This document shows positions 1 through 6,527 of a DNA stretch of 8,433 nucleotides, piece after piece. The position numbers were made by a program, and so were the translations under genes. The stretch is from NCBI GenBank assembly GCA_018971925.1, contig JAGWZT010000064.1, positions 1 to 8,433 on the forward strand. Reading direction: 5' to 3'. A model generated the notes under the pieces. It had not been told where the DNA came from. It worked only from the letters and a program-made list of their open reading frames with translations, and made no database searches. This DNA comes from Lysobacteraceae bacterium (lineage in GTDB: Bacteria; Pseudomonadota; Gammaproteobacteria; Xanthomonadales; Rhodanobacteraceae). Numbering within the stretch: the stretch's first letter is position 1; every line of letters starts with the position of its first letter.

Positions 1-182
1 CGCGTGCTTGGGCCGCTTCTGAGGCACGCAATGCGATTTCATAGAGAAAGCGCAGCACCCACCGTGCGCGTTCGTAGCGTTGTTTTTCACGCGCATGGGT
101 TTGCGGCCACTGCTCAATCTTGGCAAACACCTCCTGCCATAGTGCGCGATCCAGGTAGCGCTCGATTGCCCGGTGGGCGCCA
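1..182 (-). pseudogene. Tyrosine recombinase (integrase) fragment
   Basis: Read leftward from 182, an uninterrupted frame runs off the window edge. It contains IERYLDRALWQEVFAKIEQW, then YERARWVLRFLY, then ALRASEA. The last part resembles the box I region of tyrosine site-specific recombinases, which contains the first catalytic Arg (usual form GLRxSE). The piece therefore spans the end of the core-binding domain and the start of the catalytic domain. The N-terminal part is missing, because homology stops exactly where the IS3-type element begins at 183. The box II and Tyr regions would lie left of position 1 and cannot be checked. It is a broken integrase, probably a relic of the element that carried this island. 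The family call rests on short motifs only. Confidence 0.6.
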
Positions 183-209
183 TGAAACGCCCCGGCTTTC
201 CCGGAGGCT
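183..209 (+). repeat. Left inverted end of IS3-type element
   Basis: The 27 bp starting TGAAACGCCCCGG and ending GGAGGCT match the inverted right end at 539-565 at 23 of 27 positions. The mismatches are at position 5 and at positions 14-16. Confidence 0.75.
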
Positions 210-232
210 CCAACCTTTGAGAGGATTGGGGC

Positions 233-564
233 ATGAACACATAGAAGCGGTACTCACCTAAGGTACGGGATCGGGCGGTGCAGATGGTGCTGGAGCACCA
301 AGGCGAGCACGGTTCGCGTTCGTCATCGACGTGTTCTCGCGCAGAATCGTCGGCTGGAAGGCGTCCAGTTACGCCCAAACCGACTTCGTGCTGGATGTGC
401 TGGAACAGGCGCTGTATGCACTGGTTCAATCACCGGCGCCTGCTGGAGCCGATCGGGAACATCCCGCCAGCAGAAGCTGAAGCCAACTACTATTGGCAAA
501 GAGCGGGTCTGGCCAATGCGGCTTGCCTCAAACCAAACAGCCTCCGGGATTCCCGGGGCGGTTC
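233..564 (+). pseudogene. IS3-family transposase remnant (OrfA start + two OrfB pieces)
   Basis: An ATG at 233 is followed by a stop (TAG) at the fourth codon. The frame then reads KRYSPKVRDRAVQMVLEHQG, typical of an IS3 OrfA N-terminus, to about 311. At about 313 it jumps directly into the DDE domain of OrfB (FAFVIDVFSRRIVGWKAS, then DFVLDVLEQALYA, to about 420). A second jump at about 422 changes frame and enters the OrfB C-terminus (WFNHRRLLEPIGNIPP then AEAEANYY). The helix-turn-helix, the leucine zipper of OrfA and most catalytic acidic residues are gone. No functional product is expected. Confidence 0.8.
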
Positions 565-565
565 A
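539..565 (-). repeat. Right inverted end of IS3-type element
   Basis: Read on the minus strand it begins TGAACCGCCCCGG and ends GGAGGCT. Further inward it continues with GTTTGGTTTGAGG, which is also found at the orphan end at 1800-1838. Confidence 0.75.
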
Positions 566-577
566 TCCGGCAGTGTG

Positions 578-1192
578 CTAAGTACTCTTCACGAACGGGA
601 ACAATCTCGCGATCTCGCGTTCTATCTGCGGGAGCGCAGATGTCGTCGGTGATATGCCGAGCTGCCGCTCGACCTGCGCGTGCGAGATCAGCCCACGGAT
701 CCGGACTCCGCCAACCGACGTGGATTCCATGACCAGCAGGTGCGTATGACCGGTATGGTGAAAGGTCTCCAAGACATGCCCGACACTCGCGGTGGCCAAG
801 GCTTCCATTCGTAGTATCGGGAGCTTCTCGAGTGGCGTCATGATGTCGGCGACTTCCACGTCTTCATGACGACACTTGGGATGGTGAATACAGTCGGAGC
901 TTTGCGCGAACTGGATCGGCTTTTCGCCCTGGATGTCGTAAGCGGTGACCAGCCCAGTTACACGACCATCAGCTATCACCAGCAGCGCCCGCACGCCGGC
1001 GCTCTGCATCTGCTTCAAGGCTGCATCGAGGTGCTGGTGAGGTTCGACGGTCACCGCGCACTCCCGGCAAAAGTCCACCATGACTCTGTCGGCCGGATCG
1101 GTTTTGGAGAGCGTCGGGTACTCGCGCGGCCGCCGCGCACACAGGGGCACTGCGGGGACGGACTCGACGGTTTGCAAACTGCGATATTGCAT
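578..1192 (-). CDS. CBS-pair domain protein with Cys/His clusters (copy 1, full length)
   Basis: This is a 204-aa soluble protein with two tandem CBS motifs, at roughly residues 46-92 and 112-178, ending in a charged tail. CBS pairs usually bind adenosine nucleotides and act as regulatory sensors; the ligand here is unknown. It also has FCREC (Cys42, Cys45) and CIHHPKCRH (Cys101, His103, His104, Cys107, His109), which could bind a metal; that is inference. The start MQYRSLQ is chosen because the second copy at 6525 begins at the same codon behind a strong GAGGAGAGA site. Here the upstream site is the weaker GATGAGAG. The open frame extends 49 codons further upstream without family resemblance. 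The gene follows a DUF427 gene after 62 bp, and its stop codon lies 12 bp from the IS end at 565. Confidence 0.8.
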   Translation of the reverse strand: MQYRSLQTVESVPAVPLCARRPREYPTLSKTDPADRVMVDFCRECAVTVEPHQHLDAALKQMQSAGVRALLVIADGRVTGLVTAYDIQGEKPIQFAQSSDCIHHPKCRHEDVEVADIMTPLEKLPILRMEALATASVGHVLETFHHTGHTHLLVMESTSVGGVRIRGLISHAQVERQLGISPTTSALPQIEREIARLFPFVKST

Positions 1193-1254
1193 GACGATTC
1201 TCTCATCGAAACGGAACGCAAAGGCCCTTGCAGCCGTGGGTCTGGGCTTGACGC

Positions 1255-1536
1255 CTAAGCGACCACTTCGACACCATGCCAGAAGGCCACGCGCCCACGT
1301 ATCTCTGCGGCGGCCTCCGACGGGTTGGCATAGAACCACGCGGCGTTGGGATTCACTTCACCCGCAACCACCACGTCGAAATAGCTTGCCGTCCCCTTCC
1401 AGGGGCAGCGGGTAGAGTGCGGACTTCCGCGGAAACATTGCTTGTTGAGCGATTCCGCCGGGAAGTAGTGATTGCCTTCCACGATGACGGTATCGTTGCT
1501 TTCAGCCAACACGGTGCCTTTCCAGATTGCTCGCAT
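1255..1536 (-). CDS. DUF427 family protein
   Basis: This 93-aa protein matches the DUF427 family in length and pattern: MRAIWKG, then ESNDTVIVEGNHYFP, then a Cys-containing CPWKGTASYFDV, then the NPNAAWFYANPSEAA region and the closing GRVAFWHGVEV. The family is common in bacteria and its biochemical role is not established. The start at 1536 is preferred because GGAGA lies 8 nt upstream of this ATG. An in-frame ATG at 1551 would add METCF but has no clear ribosome site. It lies upstream of the CBS gene on the same strand and may be co-transcribed with it. Nothing links it directly to mercury resistance. Confidence 0.82.
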   Translation of the reverse strand: MRAIWKGTVLAESNDTVIVEGNHYFPAESLNKQCFRGSPHSTRCPWKGTASYFDVVVAGEVNPNAAWFYANPSEAAAEIRGRVAFWHGVEVVA

Positions 1537-1551
1537 GAAACATGTCTCCAT

Positions 1552-1799
1552 AGGCAAGGGCATCCTTTCATCGAAATCGGCAACAGGACGGACGCAGTCG
1601 TGATCAGCGAGTCGTCTGCTTCCGGCCATCCCGGCGAGACGAGGGCGCACACAGCAGTTCGTGCAGAGGGGGCACGATTGCGGCCATTGCGGGGTCGAAA
1701 CAGTGGCCGCGTCCTTGTGGTTGCTGTGCGACGCCCTCAGCACATAGAGGCGACCAAGGGTCTAAAGGATTCAAACAACGCTTCCAACCGACGTGGGTC
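1552..1799. other. Gene-free stretch between DUF427 gene and IS end
   Basis: About 250 bp separate the DUF427 start from the orphan IS end. The frames open across it on both strands resemble no family I recognise. One minus-strand frame runs into the DUF427 gene and holds several Cys residues (CPLCTNCC) but has no ribosome site. No convincing promoter or terminator stands out. It is probably degraded sequence joined during IS-mediated rearrangement. Confidence 0.4.
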
Positions 1800-1838
1800 T
1801 GAACCGCTCCGGGTTCTCCGGAGGCTGTTTGGTGTGAG
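1800..1838 (-). repeat. Orphan right end of an IS3-type element
   Basis: Read on the plus strand it begins TGAACCGCTCCGGG and continues GGAGGCTGTTTGG. It agrees with the reversed right end at 527-565 at 33 of 39 positions. The body of this second element should extend to the right, toward merA, but no transposase sequence is found there. It is a solo end left after deletion. Confidence 0.7.
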
Positions 1839-1888
1839 TCGCCGAGTGCGCTTTGGGATGAAACAGCCACGCAATCCTTCAATGAGCC

Positions 1889-3574
1889 TCAGCCCGCGCA
1901 ACACGAGAGCTGCGTCACGTCTTTTTCGAAGGTTTGCGCCGCAAGCTTCAACCCCTCGACCATCGTGAGGTAGGGGAACAGTTGGTCGGCCAATGCATGG
2001 GTCGTCATCCGGTTGTGGATCGCGAGCGCGGCGGTCTGGATCAGTTCGCCCGCTTGGGCGGCGACCGCCTGGACGCCGAGCACGCGGCCGGAACCCGCTT
2101 CAGCCACCAGCTTGATGAACCCGTGCGTGTCGAAGTTGGCCAGCGCGCGCGGCACGTTGTCGAGTGTGAGGGTGCGGCTTTCGGTCTCGATCCCTTGGAT
2201 GTGCGCCTGCGCTTCGGTGAGCCCGACTGTGGCTACCTGCGGATCGGTGAACACGACCGCGGGCATGCTGGTCAGATCGAGCTCGGCTTCGCCGCCGAGC
2301 ATGTTGATCGCGGCCCGCGTGCCGGCCGCCGCCGCGACATAGACGAACTGTGGCTGGTTGGTGCAATCCCCGGCGGCGTAGATGTCCGGCGCGTGGGTAC
2401 GCAGCGAGGGGTCGATGACGATGGCGCCAGCCCTGTTGACCGTCACGCCGACGGCTTTGAGATTCAAACCGTGTGTATTGGGACTTCGGCCGGTGGCGAC
2501 CAGGAGCTTGTCCGCGCGCAACCCGCCGTTTTCCGTCGTGAGCACGAATTCGCCATCGCGATAAGCAACTTGGCTCGCCTGTGTATGTTCCAAAACCTCG
2601 ATCCCTTCGGCGCGGAAGGCAGCGGTCACGGCCTCGCCGATGGCCGGGTCTTCGCGGAAGAACAGGGTACTGCGCGCCAGGATCGCCACGCGGCTGCCCA
2701 ATCGGGCGAAAGCCTGCGAAAGTTCGGCCGCAACGACCGACGAGCCGATGACCGCCAACCGGGGCGGAAGCGTATCGCTCGCCAGAGCGTCGGTCGATGT
2801 CCAATAGGGCGTGTCCTTCAAGCCGCGGATCGGCGGGATGGCGGGGCTCGCGCCGGTGGCGATCAGGCAGCCGTCGAACGCGATTTCGCGCTCTCCACCC
2901 GCGTGCAGTTGCACGAGGAGCATGTGACCGTCCTTGAAACGGGCTTGCCCGTGCAGCACGGTAATGGCCGTGTTGCCGGCGAGCACATTCTCGTATTTCG
3001 TGTGGCGCAACGCTTCGACGCGTGCCTGCTGCTGCGCGAGCAACCGCTCTCGCAGGATCGCCGGCGCTGTCGCGGAGATGCCCTCGTCGAACGGGCTGCG
3101 TGCGCGCGTGTGAGCGATGTGCGCCGCGCGGATCATGATCTTCGATGGCACACAGCCGACATTTACACAGGTGCCTCCAATCGTTCCACGTTCGATGAGC
3201 GTGACCCGCGCTCCGAGTTCGGCGGCCTTGAGTGCGCCGGCCATCGCCGCGCCGCCGCTGCCGATAACGGCAATGTGCAGCTTGTCGTTGCGGCGACGGA
3301 TTTTGCCTTTGTCGCCGGTGCGTGCGGGCAGGCGGTCGAACGATTCCTCGCGTGGCGCCAGGGCAGGTGAATCAACCAGCGCCGCGTGATATCCAATGCC
3401 ATCGACAGCGGCGACCAGTTGGTCGGTGGACGTGCCGGCTTGCAGTTCGAGCGTGGCGCTGCCTTTCGCGTAGGACACGTCCGCCGATTGCACGCCGGGT
3501 ACGGCCTCCAGTGCTGTCTTGACATGCGCCGCGCACGAGTCGCACGTCATGCCGGTGATCTTCAACTGGGTCAT
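1889..3574 (-). CDS. merA: Mercuric reductase MerA
   Basis: This cytosolic NADPH-dependent flavoenzyme reduces Hg(II) to volatile Hg(0). The protein is 561 aa, the same length as Tn501 MerA. It has an N-terminal heavy-metal-associated domain (GMTCDSCA, Cys11 and Cys14), a linker, then the FAD-binding VIGSGGAAMAG near residue 103. The redox site is GGTCVNVGCVPSK (Cys136, Cys141), the NAD(P)H-binding region is LAVIGSSVVAAE, and the second FAD motif is IYAAGDCTNQPQFVYVAAAA. The dimerisation domain ends in the C-terminal Hg-binding pair Cys558-Cys559 (SCCAG). All key cysteines are present, so it should be active. It is the last gene of merTPCA, 24 bp after merC, with GAGGA 8 nt before the ATG. 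merD and merE are absent; the operon stops here and is followed by IS debris. Confidence 0.98.
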   Translation of the reverse strand: MTQLKITGMTCDSCAAHVKTALEAVPGVQSADVSYAKGSATLELQAGTSTDQLVAAVDGIGYHAALVDSPALAPREESFDRLPARTGDKGKIRRRNDKLHIAVIGSGGAAMAGALKAAELGARVTLIERGTIGGTCVNVGCVPSKIMIRAAHIAHTRARSPFDEGISATAPAILRERLLAQQQARVEALRHTKYENVLAGNTAITVLHGQARFKDGHMLLVQLHAGGEREIAFDGCLIATGASPAIPPIRGLKDTPYWTSTDALASDTLPPRLAVIGSSVVAAELSQAFARLGSRVAILARSTLFFREDPAIGEAVTAAFRAEGIEVLEHTQASQVAYRDGEFVLTTENGGLRADKLLVATGRSPNTHGLNLKAVGVTVNRAGAIVIDPSLRTHAPDIYAAGDCTNQPQFVYVAAAAGTRAAINMLGGEAELDLTSMPAVVFTDPQVATVGLTEAQAHIQGIETESRTLTLDNVPRALANFDTHGFIKLVAEAGSGRVLGVQAVAAQAGELIQTAALAIHNRMTTHALADQLFPYLTMVEGLKLAAQTFEKDVTQLSCCAG

Positions 3575-3598
3575 TGCATGATTCCTCGGGAGTGGATC

Positions 3599-4024
3599 TC
3601 AGGGTTTGCATTGCGCGGGCAGTTCGCAGCCATCCGGTTCGCAGTGGCGATGAGCCGGCCACGCCAGATCCCAGATCGATACCGCGATCATCAAGACGAT
3701 CCCTGTATAAACCAGGGGCCGCATCCATGCGGTGCCGAGCAGCCAGAACCCGCCGACAAGCACCATGGCCGGACCTATCACGCCGAGCAGCGTGCGGTGC
3801 CATTGCCGGTGCTTCAGCCAGCCCAGCGCGTTCGCCAGGAACGCTAAGGCGGCGAACAGCGGCATGACGCGCGAGACGAACAGCCCCTCGTATTGCTGAA
3901 GAAAGCCCAGCCCGATGGCCGCGCCCAGGCTGGCGATGGCGGGAAAGCACATCGCACATCCCATGGATGAGACGATGACTCCCAGCACTCCGGCCTTGTC
4001 TGCGATGCGTGCAACCGGCGTCAT
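3599..4024 (-). CDS. merC: Mercury transport protein MerC
   Basis: This is an inner-membrane protein that carries Hg(II) into the cytoplasm. At 141 aa it is close to the Tn21 protein (140 aa). It has four hydrophobic segments, with the Hg-binding pair Cys23-Cys26 (GCAMC) in the first. A Cys-rich cytoplasmic tail (HCEPDGCELPAQC) follows, as in known MerC. The start codon overlaps the merP stop (ATGA), with GGAGGAA just upstream, which indicates translational coupling. Having MerC as well as MerT gives two uptake routes, as in Tn21. Confidence 0.95.
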   Translation of the reverse strand: MTPVARIADKAGVLGVIVSSMGCAMCFPAIASLGAAIGLGFLQQYEGLFVSRVMPLFAALAFLANALGWLKHRQWHRTLLGVIGPAMVLVGGFWLLGTAWMRPLVYTGIVLMIAVSIWDLAWPAHRHCEPDGCELPAQCKP

Positions 4025-4323
4025 GGCGATGTTCCTCCGTGCCTGGCGTCCACCACGCTGGAGGGGTAGCCCGCGTTCTTGGTAGCCCGGGTCAGGGCCT
4101 GTGTACTGACCTTGCTGTCGTCGAACGTGACGGTGGCTTCGCGTTTCTCGAAGGCCACCTTGACCTTCTTGACACCATCCACCCGGGAAAGGGCCTTCTC
4201 TACCGTGATCGGGCAGGCGGGGCAGGTCATGCCGGGCACGTACAGCGTGACCGTCTTCCTGGCGGCCCATGCAGGTGCGGTGAGCATGATGGCGAGAAGG
4301 AATAGGGCGAAACGTTTCTTCAT
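4021..4323 (-). CDS. merP: Periplasmic mercury-binding protein MerP
   Basis: MerP binds Hg(II) in the periplasm and passes it to MerT or MerC. The 100-aa precursor has a signal peptide (MKKRFALFLLAIMLTAPAWA, probable cut after residue 20). A single heavy-metal-associated domain follows, with GMTCPACP carrying Cys34 and Cys37. The C-terminus is about nine residues longer than typical MerP (DARHGGTSP after YPSSV). It has a strong GAGGAGAGA site that overlaps the end of merT. Confidence 0.96.
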   Translation of the reverse strand: MKKRFALFLLAIMLTAPAWAARKTVTLYVPGMTCPACPITVEKALSRVDGVKKVKVAFEKREATVTFDDSKVSTQALTRATKNAGYPSSVVDARHGGTSP

Positions 4324-4335
4324 GGCGATCTCTCC

Positions 4336-4686
4336 TCAATAGAACAGCGGAAGGACGTAGGGGAAGGCAAGCGCGACCACCACCAGGGCAACTACGATCC
4401 AGAAAACGAGTTTGTAGGCCGTCCGAACCCGCGGGATGGCGCAGACCTCACCCGACTTGCAGGCGCGGGCAGGCCGAAAGATGCGGCGCGCAGCGAAGAA
4501 CAACGCGACCAGCGCCACGCCGATGAAGATCGGCCGGTACGGTTCCAACACCGTAAGGTTGCCAATCCACGCACCCGAGAAGCCAATCCCGACGAGCAGG
4601 AGAGGGCCGAGGCAGCAGGTGGAAGCGAGGATGGCGGCAAGGCCGCCAGCTACCAGAGCAGCGCGATTGTTCGTGGGTTCCTGCAT
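4336..4686 (-). CDS. merT: Mercuric ion transporter MerT
   Basis: This inner-membrane Hg(II) importer is the first gene of the operon. The 116-aa protein has three hydrophobic segments. The vicinal pair Cys24-Cys25 (STCCLGP) lies in the first, and the cytoplasmic pair Cys76 and Cys82 lies in the loop before the last. These are the standard residues of the family. GGAAGGA lies 8 nt before the ATG. Transcription should start from the mer operator/promoter at 4722-4752. Fragments of a related merT occur again at 6528-6657. Confidence 0.97.
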   Translation of the reverse strand: MQEPTNNRAALVAGGLAAILASTCCLGPLLLVGIGFSGAWIGNLTVLEPYRPIFIGVALVALFFAARRIFRPARACKSGEVCAIPRVRTAYKLVFWIVVALVVVALAFPYVLPLFY

Positions 4687-4721
4687 GGGGTTATCCTTCC
4701 GATTCTTCGCTTGATGGCGTA

Positions 4722-4752
4722 ACGTTACGTCCGTACCTGACTACGGAGTCAA
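4722..4752 (-). promoter_or_regulatory. mer operator/promoter 1 (merTPCA)
   Basis: On the minus strand the -35 is TTGACT (4747-4752) and the -10 is TAACGT (4722-4727). They are separated by 19 bp (4728-4746), the overlong spacer characteristic of MerR-activated promoters. The spacer holds the dyad CCGTA-6nt-TACGG that MerR binds. When Hg(II) binds, MerR untwists the spacer and activates transcription. The adjacent merR is broken, so MerR must come from elsewhere, presumably 6975-7409. Confidence 0.9.
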
Positions 4753-4923
4753 GCGCCATGAATTTGCATCCGCCGGGCCTGACGATTGGCACGCTTGCCG
4801 AGACGGTGGGGGTGAACGTGGACCATCCGGTTCTACCAACGCAGGGGGTTGTTGCGGGAACCGGTCAAACCCTGCGGCAGCATCCGACGCTATGACACTG
4901 TCGACGTGAATCGGCTACGGTTC
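4738..4923 (+). repeat. Direct repeat, copy 1 (merO half and merR 5' part)
   Basis: This 186-bp segment is roughly 88% identical by eye to 6955-7142, in the same orientation. It covers half of the mer operator and the first 56 codons of merR. Homology ends sharply after the TTC codon for Phe56. Confidence 0.8.
4758..4923 (+). pseudogene. merR: Broken merR (frameshifted and 3'-truncated)
   Basis: The ATG at 4758 begins MNLHPPGLTIGTLAETVGVN, the first part of the MerR DNA-binding domain. Compared with the intact copy, 2 nt are missing near 4820. The first frame ends after 45 aa, while the correct sequence continues in another frame (LLREPVKP, then IRRYDTVDVNRLRF). Homology stops at 4923 after codon 56, and unrelated sequence follows. 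The dimerisation helix and all three Hg-binding cysteines are missing. No active regulator can be made. It sits where the divergent merR of a normal mer operon would be. Confidence 0.92.
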
Positions 4924-5018
4924 CGTGGAGTGTTCCAACCCGCGGGCTGCGTAGCGCGGCTGCTTCGCCACGAGCGGTGCGTTGCGAAGAGGTTTCGCGC
5001 AATTGTTGATGACGCCTT

Positions 5019-5522
5019 TTACCAGCGAAGCCCAGCGAGCAGCATAGTTTCGCCCATGTTCTTGCCGCCGCCGCCGATGCGGCCGCTGGAGATATGCCGC
5101 GCCATCACGATGAAGTGGCGATACTTCCAGCCGGTGCTGGTCATGAATTCGAAGCAGCTCGACCGTGCGTTGTTGCGGGTACCGGTAGCGGCAAGTTGCT
5201 CGCTCGCGAACCAGTGCTCGCTGGCGAGGGCGCGCACACCGCCACCGGCAAGAAATACCGTGTGATTGAGATTGTCGCAGTGGGTGCTGCGTGAGTCGAT
5301 CCAGCCGACTGTACCGATGGGTTCGAGGTGAACGAAGTGGTTGGACGGCCCGTCTCCGAACGCACTGGCGAATGCCGCGGCCGCGGTTCTTTCTCCAGCG
5401 GCCACGCTGGGCCCAGCGGTAATGTCGAAGCCGGTTGTTTGCGCTGCGACGGGCAGCGCTAGTAGTGCAACGCACCACCGTGCATATCTTGTGTACCTTT
5501 GGCTTCCTTTGCCAAAGGTCAC
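5019..5522 (-). CDS. PagL-like lipid A deacylase (acyloxyacyl hydrolase)
   Basis: This is a predicted outer-membrane beta-barrel enzyme of 167 aa. The N-terminus looks like a signal peptide (CVALLALPVAAQ, cut near residue 28). The C-terminus ends in Trp, as usual for barrels. RHISSGRIGGGGKNMGE (142-158) matches the PagL-family active site, in which His and Ser of an HxSN motif and a downstream Glu form the catalytic triad; here His143, Ser145 and probably Glu158. The family Asn after the Ser is Ser146 here. The only sensible start is GTG at 5522, overlapping the upstream stop in GTGA, so translation is probably coupled. PagL removes the 3-linked acyl chain of lipid A. The family call rests on the motif and barrel features; the substrate is not certain. 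Confidence 0.65.
   Translation of the reverse strand: MTFGKGSQRYTRYARWCVALLALPVAAQTTGFDITAGPSVAAGERTAAAAFASAFGDGPSNHFVHLEPIGTVGWIDSRSTHCDNLNHTVFLAGGGVRALASEHWFASEQLAATGTRNNARSSCFEFMTSTGWKYRHFIVMARHISSGRIGGGGKNMGETMLLAGLRW
5496..5518 (-). other. Perfect 8-bp hairpin at the start of the PagL-like gene
   Basis: The arms CCTTTGGC and GCCAAAGG pair perfectly around a 7-nt loop, AAAGGAA in the mRNA. The hairpin begins immediately after the overlapping GTGA start/stop. There is no T tract, so it is not a standard terminator. It may tune translation of the downstream gene. Confidence 0.5.
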
Positions 5523-6130
5523 TGGCCGCGCACGCCGTTGCGTAGCAAGGTTGTGGCGCCTGCCACGGACCGCGCATTGTCTATACACTCCACGCCGGCC
5601 GAGCCGTGGCTGGCGAACGCTTCCACTCGTTGAAACGGAATGTGGTCGCCGGGATCCACGCCGTAATGGGCCTCGGCAATGCGGCTGTTCGTGTCGATCA
5701 GAAAATTCGCCGGCATGGTGGTGTTGGCGTTGAGCCCCGCCACGCCGACCATGCGCAGGCCCTTGACGAAAGTTGGTGCCCTGGTCACGACACCCTTGAG
5801 CTTGCCCCATAAGGAATGTTCAACGCCGTACGCCCGGTACGCGATGGCAGAGTGATCGGCGATGACGGGGAACGAGCGTGGGTGGGAGGAGACAAAGCGC
5901 CAGACCGATTCCTGGCGCGCGTTGTACAACACGATGACGTCGAGGCCAAGGCTGGCCAGCCGCTGATAACGCTCAATCAGGTCATAGATGTATACGTTGC
6001 AAAATGCGCATGCCGCATCGCCGAAGAAACAGAGCAGTGTGCGGTGCGTACGGCGGCCGAGCATGACTGGGTTGCCTTCGACGTCGACCAGACGTAATTG
6101 CGGTGCCAGATCGCCTGCCCTAAGCCTCAT
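5519..6130 (-). CDS. Peroxiredoxin-like (AhpC/TSA, redoxin) family protein
   Basis: This 203-aa protein lacks a signal peptide and has a thioredoxin-like fold. MRLRAGDLAPQLRLVDVEG is the usual redoxin opening. FFGDAACAFCN carries a CxxC pair (Cys41, Cys44) where peroxiredoxin-like proteins have their active cysteines. Then come LGLDVIVLYNARQES, FPVIADHSAIAYRAYGVE and the conserved ANFLIDTNSRIAEAHYG strand near residue 150. It probably reduces peroxides or disulfides; the substrate is unknown. The ATG overlaps the stop of the truncated CBS frame (ATGA), and its own stop overlaps the GTG of the PagL-like gene. The ribosome site is weak (GAGAGA about 10 nt upstream), consistent with coupled translation. 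Confidence 0.75.
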   Translation of the reverse strand: MRLRAGDLAPQLRLVDVEGNPVMLGRRTHRTLLCFFGDAACAFCNVYIYDLIERYQRLASLGLDVIVLYNARQESVWRFVSSHPRSFPVIADHSAIAYRAYGVEHSLWGKLKGVVTRAPTFVKGLRMVGVAGLNANTTMPANFLIDTNSRIAEAHYGVDPGDHIPFQRVEAFASHGSAGVECIDNARSVAGATTLLRNGVRGQ

Positions 6131-6525
6131 GACGGTGTGTCTCTCGATGCGCGCATCGGCGAGATCGTGGCGTTGATATCGGCAACTTCCACGTCTTTGT
6201 GACGGCACTGGGGATGGTGGATGTAGTCGGAACTTCGTACGAACTGGATCGGTTTCTCGCTCTGGATGTCGTAGGCGGTGATGAGTCCGCTTACCCTGCC
6301 GTCGGCGACTACCAAGAGGGCTCGTATACCCACGCTCTGCATCTGCTTCAAGGCGGCATCAAGGTGCTGGTAAGGTTCGATGGTCATCGCGCACTCCCGG
6401 CAAAAGCCGACCATGATCCGGTCGACCGGATCGGTCTTGGAGAGCGTCGGGAACTCGTGCGGCCGCCGCACACACGGGTGTGCCGCAGGGACGGACTCGA
6501 CGGTTTGCAAATTGCGATATTGCAT
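6127..6525 (-). pseudogene. CBS-domain protein copy 2, truncated after first CBS motif
   Basis: The 132-aa frame matches the CBS protein at 578-1192 over residues 1-117, with about 24 differences, or roughly 79% identity. Homology ends after EVADI near 6174. Fifteen unrelated residues follow, to a stop that overlaps the next gene's ATG. The second CBS motif is missing. Cys42 and Cys45 are kept, while Cys101 is replaced by Tyr. Its ribosome site GAGGAGAGATCG is the same as that of merP, and the DNA upstream is the end of a merT gene, so it occupies the merP position. It may still be translated as a short protein and serve to deliver ribosomes to the redoxin gene. Confidence 0.8.
6145..6158. 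repeat. 14-bp perfect palindrome before the redoxin gene
   Basis: CGATGCGCGCATCG is a perfect palindrome 15 bp upstream of the redoxin ATG, at the novel joint of the truncated CBS gene. It could be an operator or a short hairpin, but may be chance in GC-rich DNA. Confidence 0.35.
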
Positions 6526-6527
6526 AA

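Larger units (their letters stand above)
183..565 (+). mobile_element. Internally deleted IS3-family element, 383 bp
   Basis: The element is bounded by inverted ends 183-209 and 539-565 that match at 23 of 27 positions and begin TGAA(A/C)CGCCCCGG. Between them lie three separate blocks of IS3-type transposase coding sequence in the usual order: start of OrfA, central OrfB (DDE domain), and OrfB C-terminus. Full IS3 elements are about 1.2-1.5 kb, so roughly 1 kb has been lost in at least two internal deletions. No matching target duplication is visible in the flanks (left CCA, right TCC), so the insertion is old or its flanks were rearranged. It cannot make a transposase, but both ends remain, so it could in principle be moved by a related transposase supplied in trans. 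Confidence 0.8.

Noticed and set aside
711..1798. 13-bp repeat CCAACCGACGTGG near 710 and 1785
   Set aside because: One copy is inside the CBS coding sequence, the flanks do not match, and a chance 13-bp repeat is expected in a window of this size.
1839..1888. merD, merE or a terminator after merA
   Set aside because: No coding match to MerD or MerE and no stable stem with a T run was found; the operon simply ends near IS debris.
1934..3370. Long plus-strand open frame of 478 codons opposite merA
   Set aside because: It is antisense to a clear merA with all key residues; its composition is a GC-rich shadow (Arg/Gly/Ala rich) with no family motif.
4849..5265. 138-codon plus-strand frame following the merR remnant
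   Set aside because: Only its first 25 or so residues are MerR sequence after the frameshift; the rest is antisense to the PagL-like gene.
5523..5810. N-terminal extension of the PagL-like frame up to 5810
   Set aside because: It lies inside the redoxin gene in another frame, reads as low-complexity shadow sequence, and would place the signal peptide in the middle of the protein.
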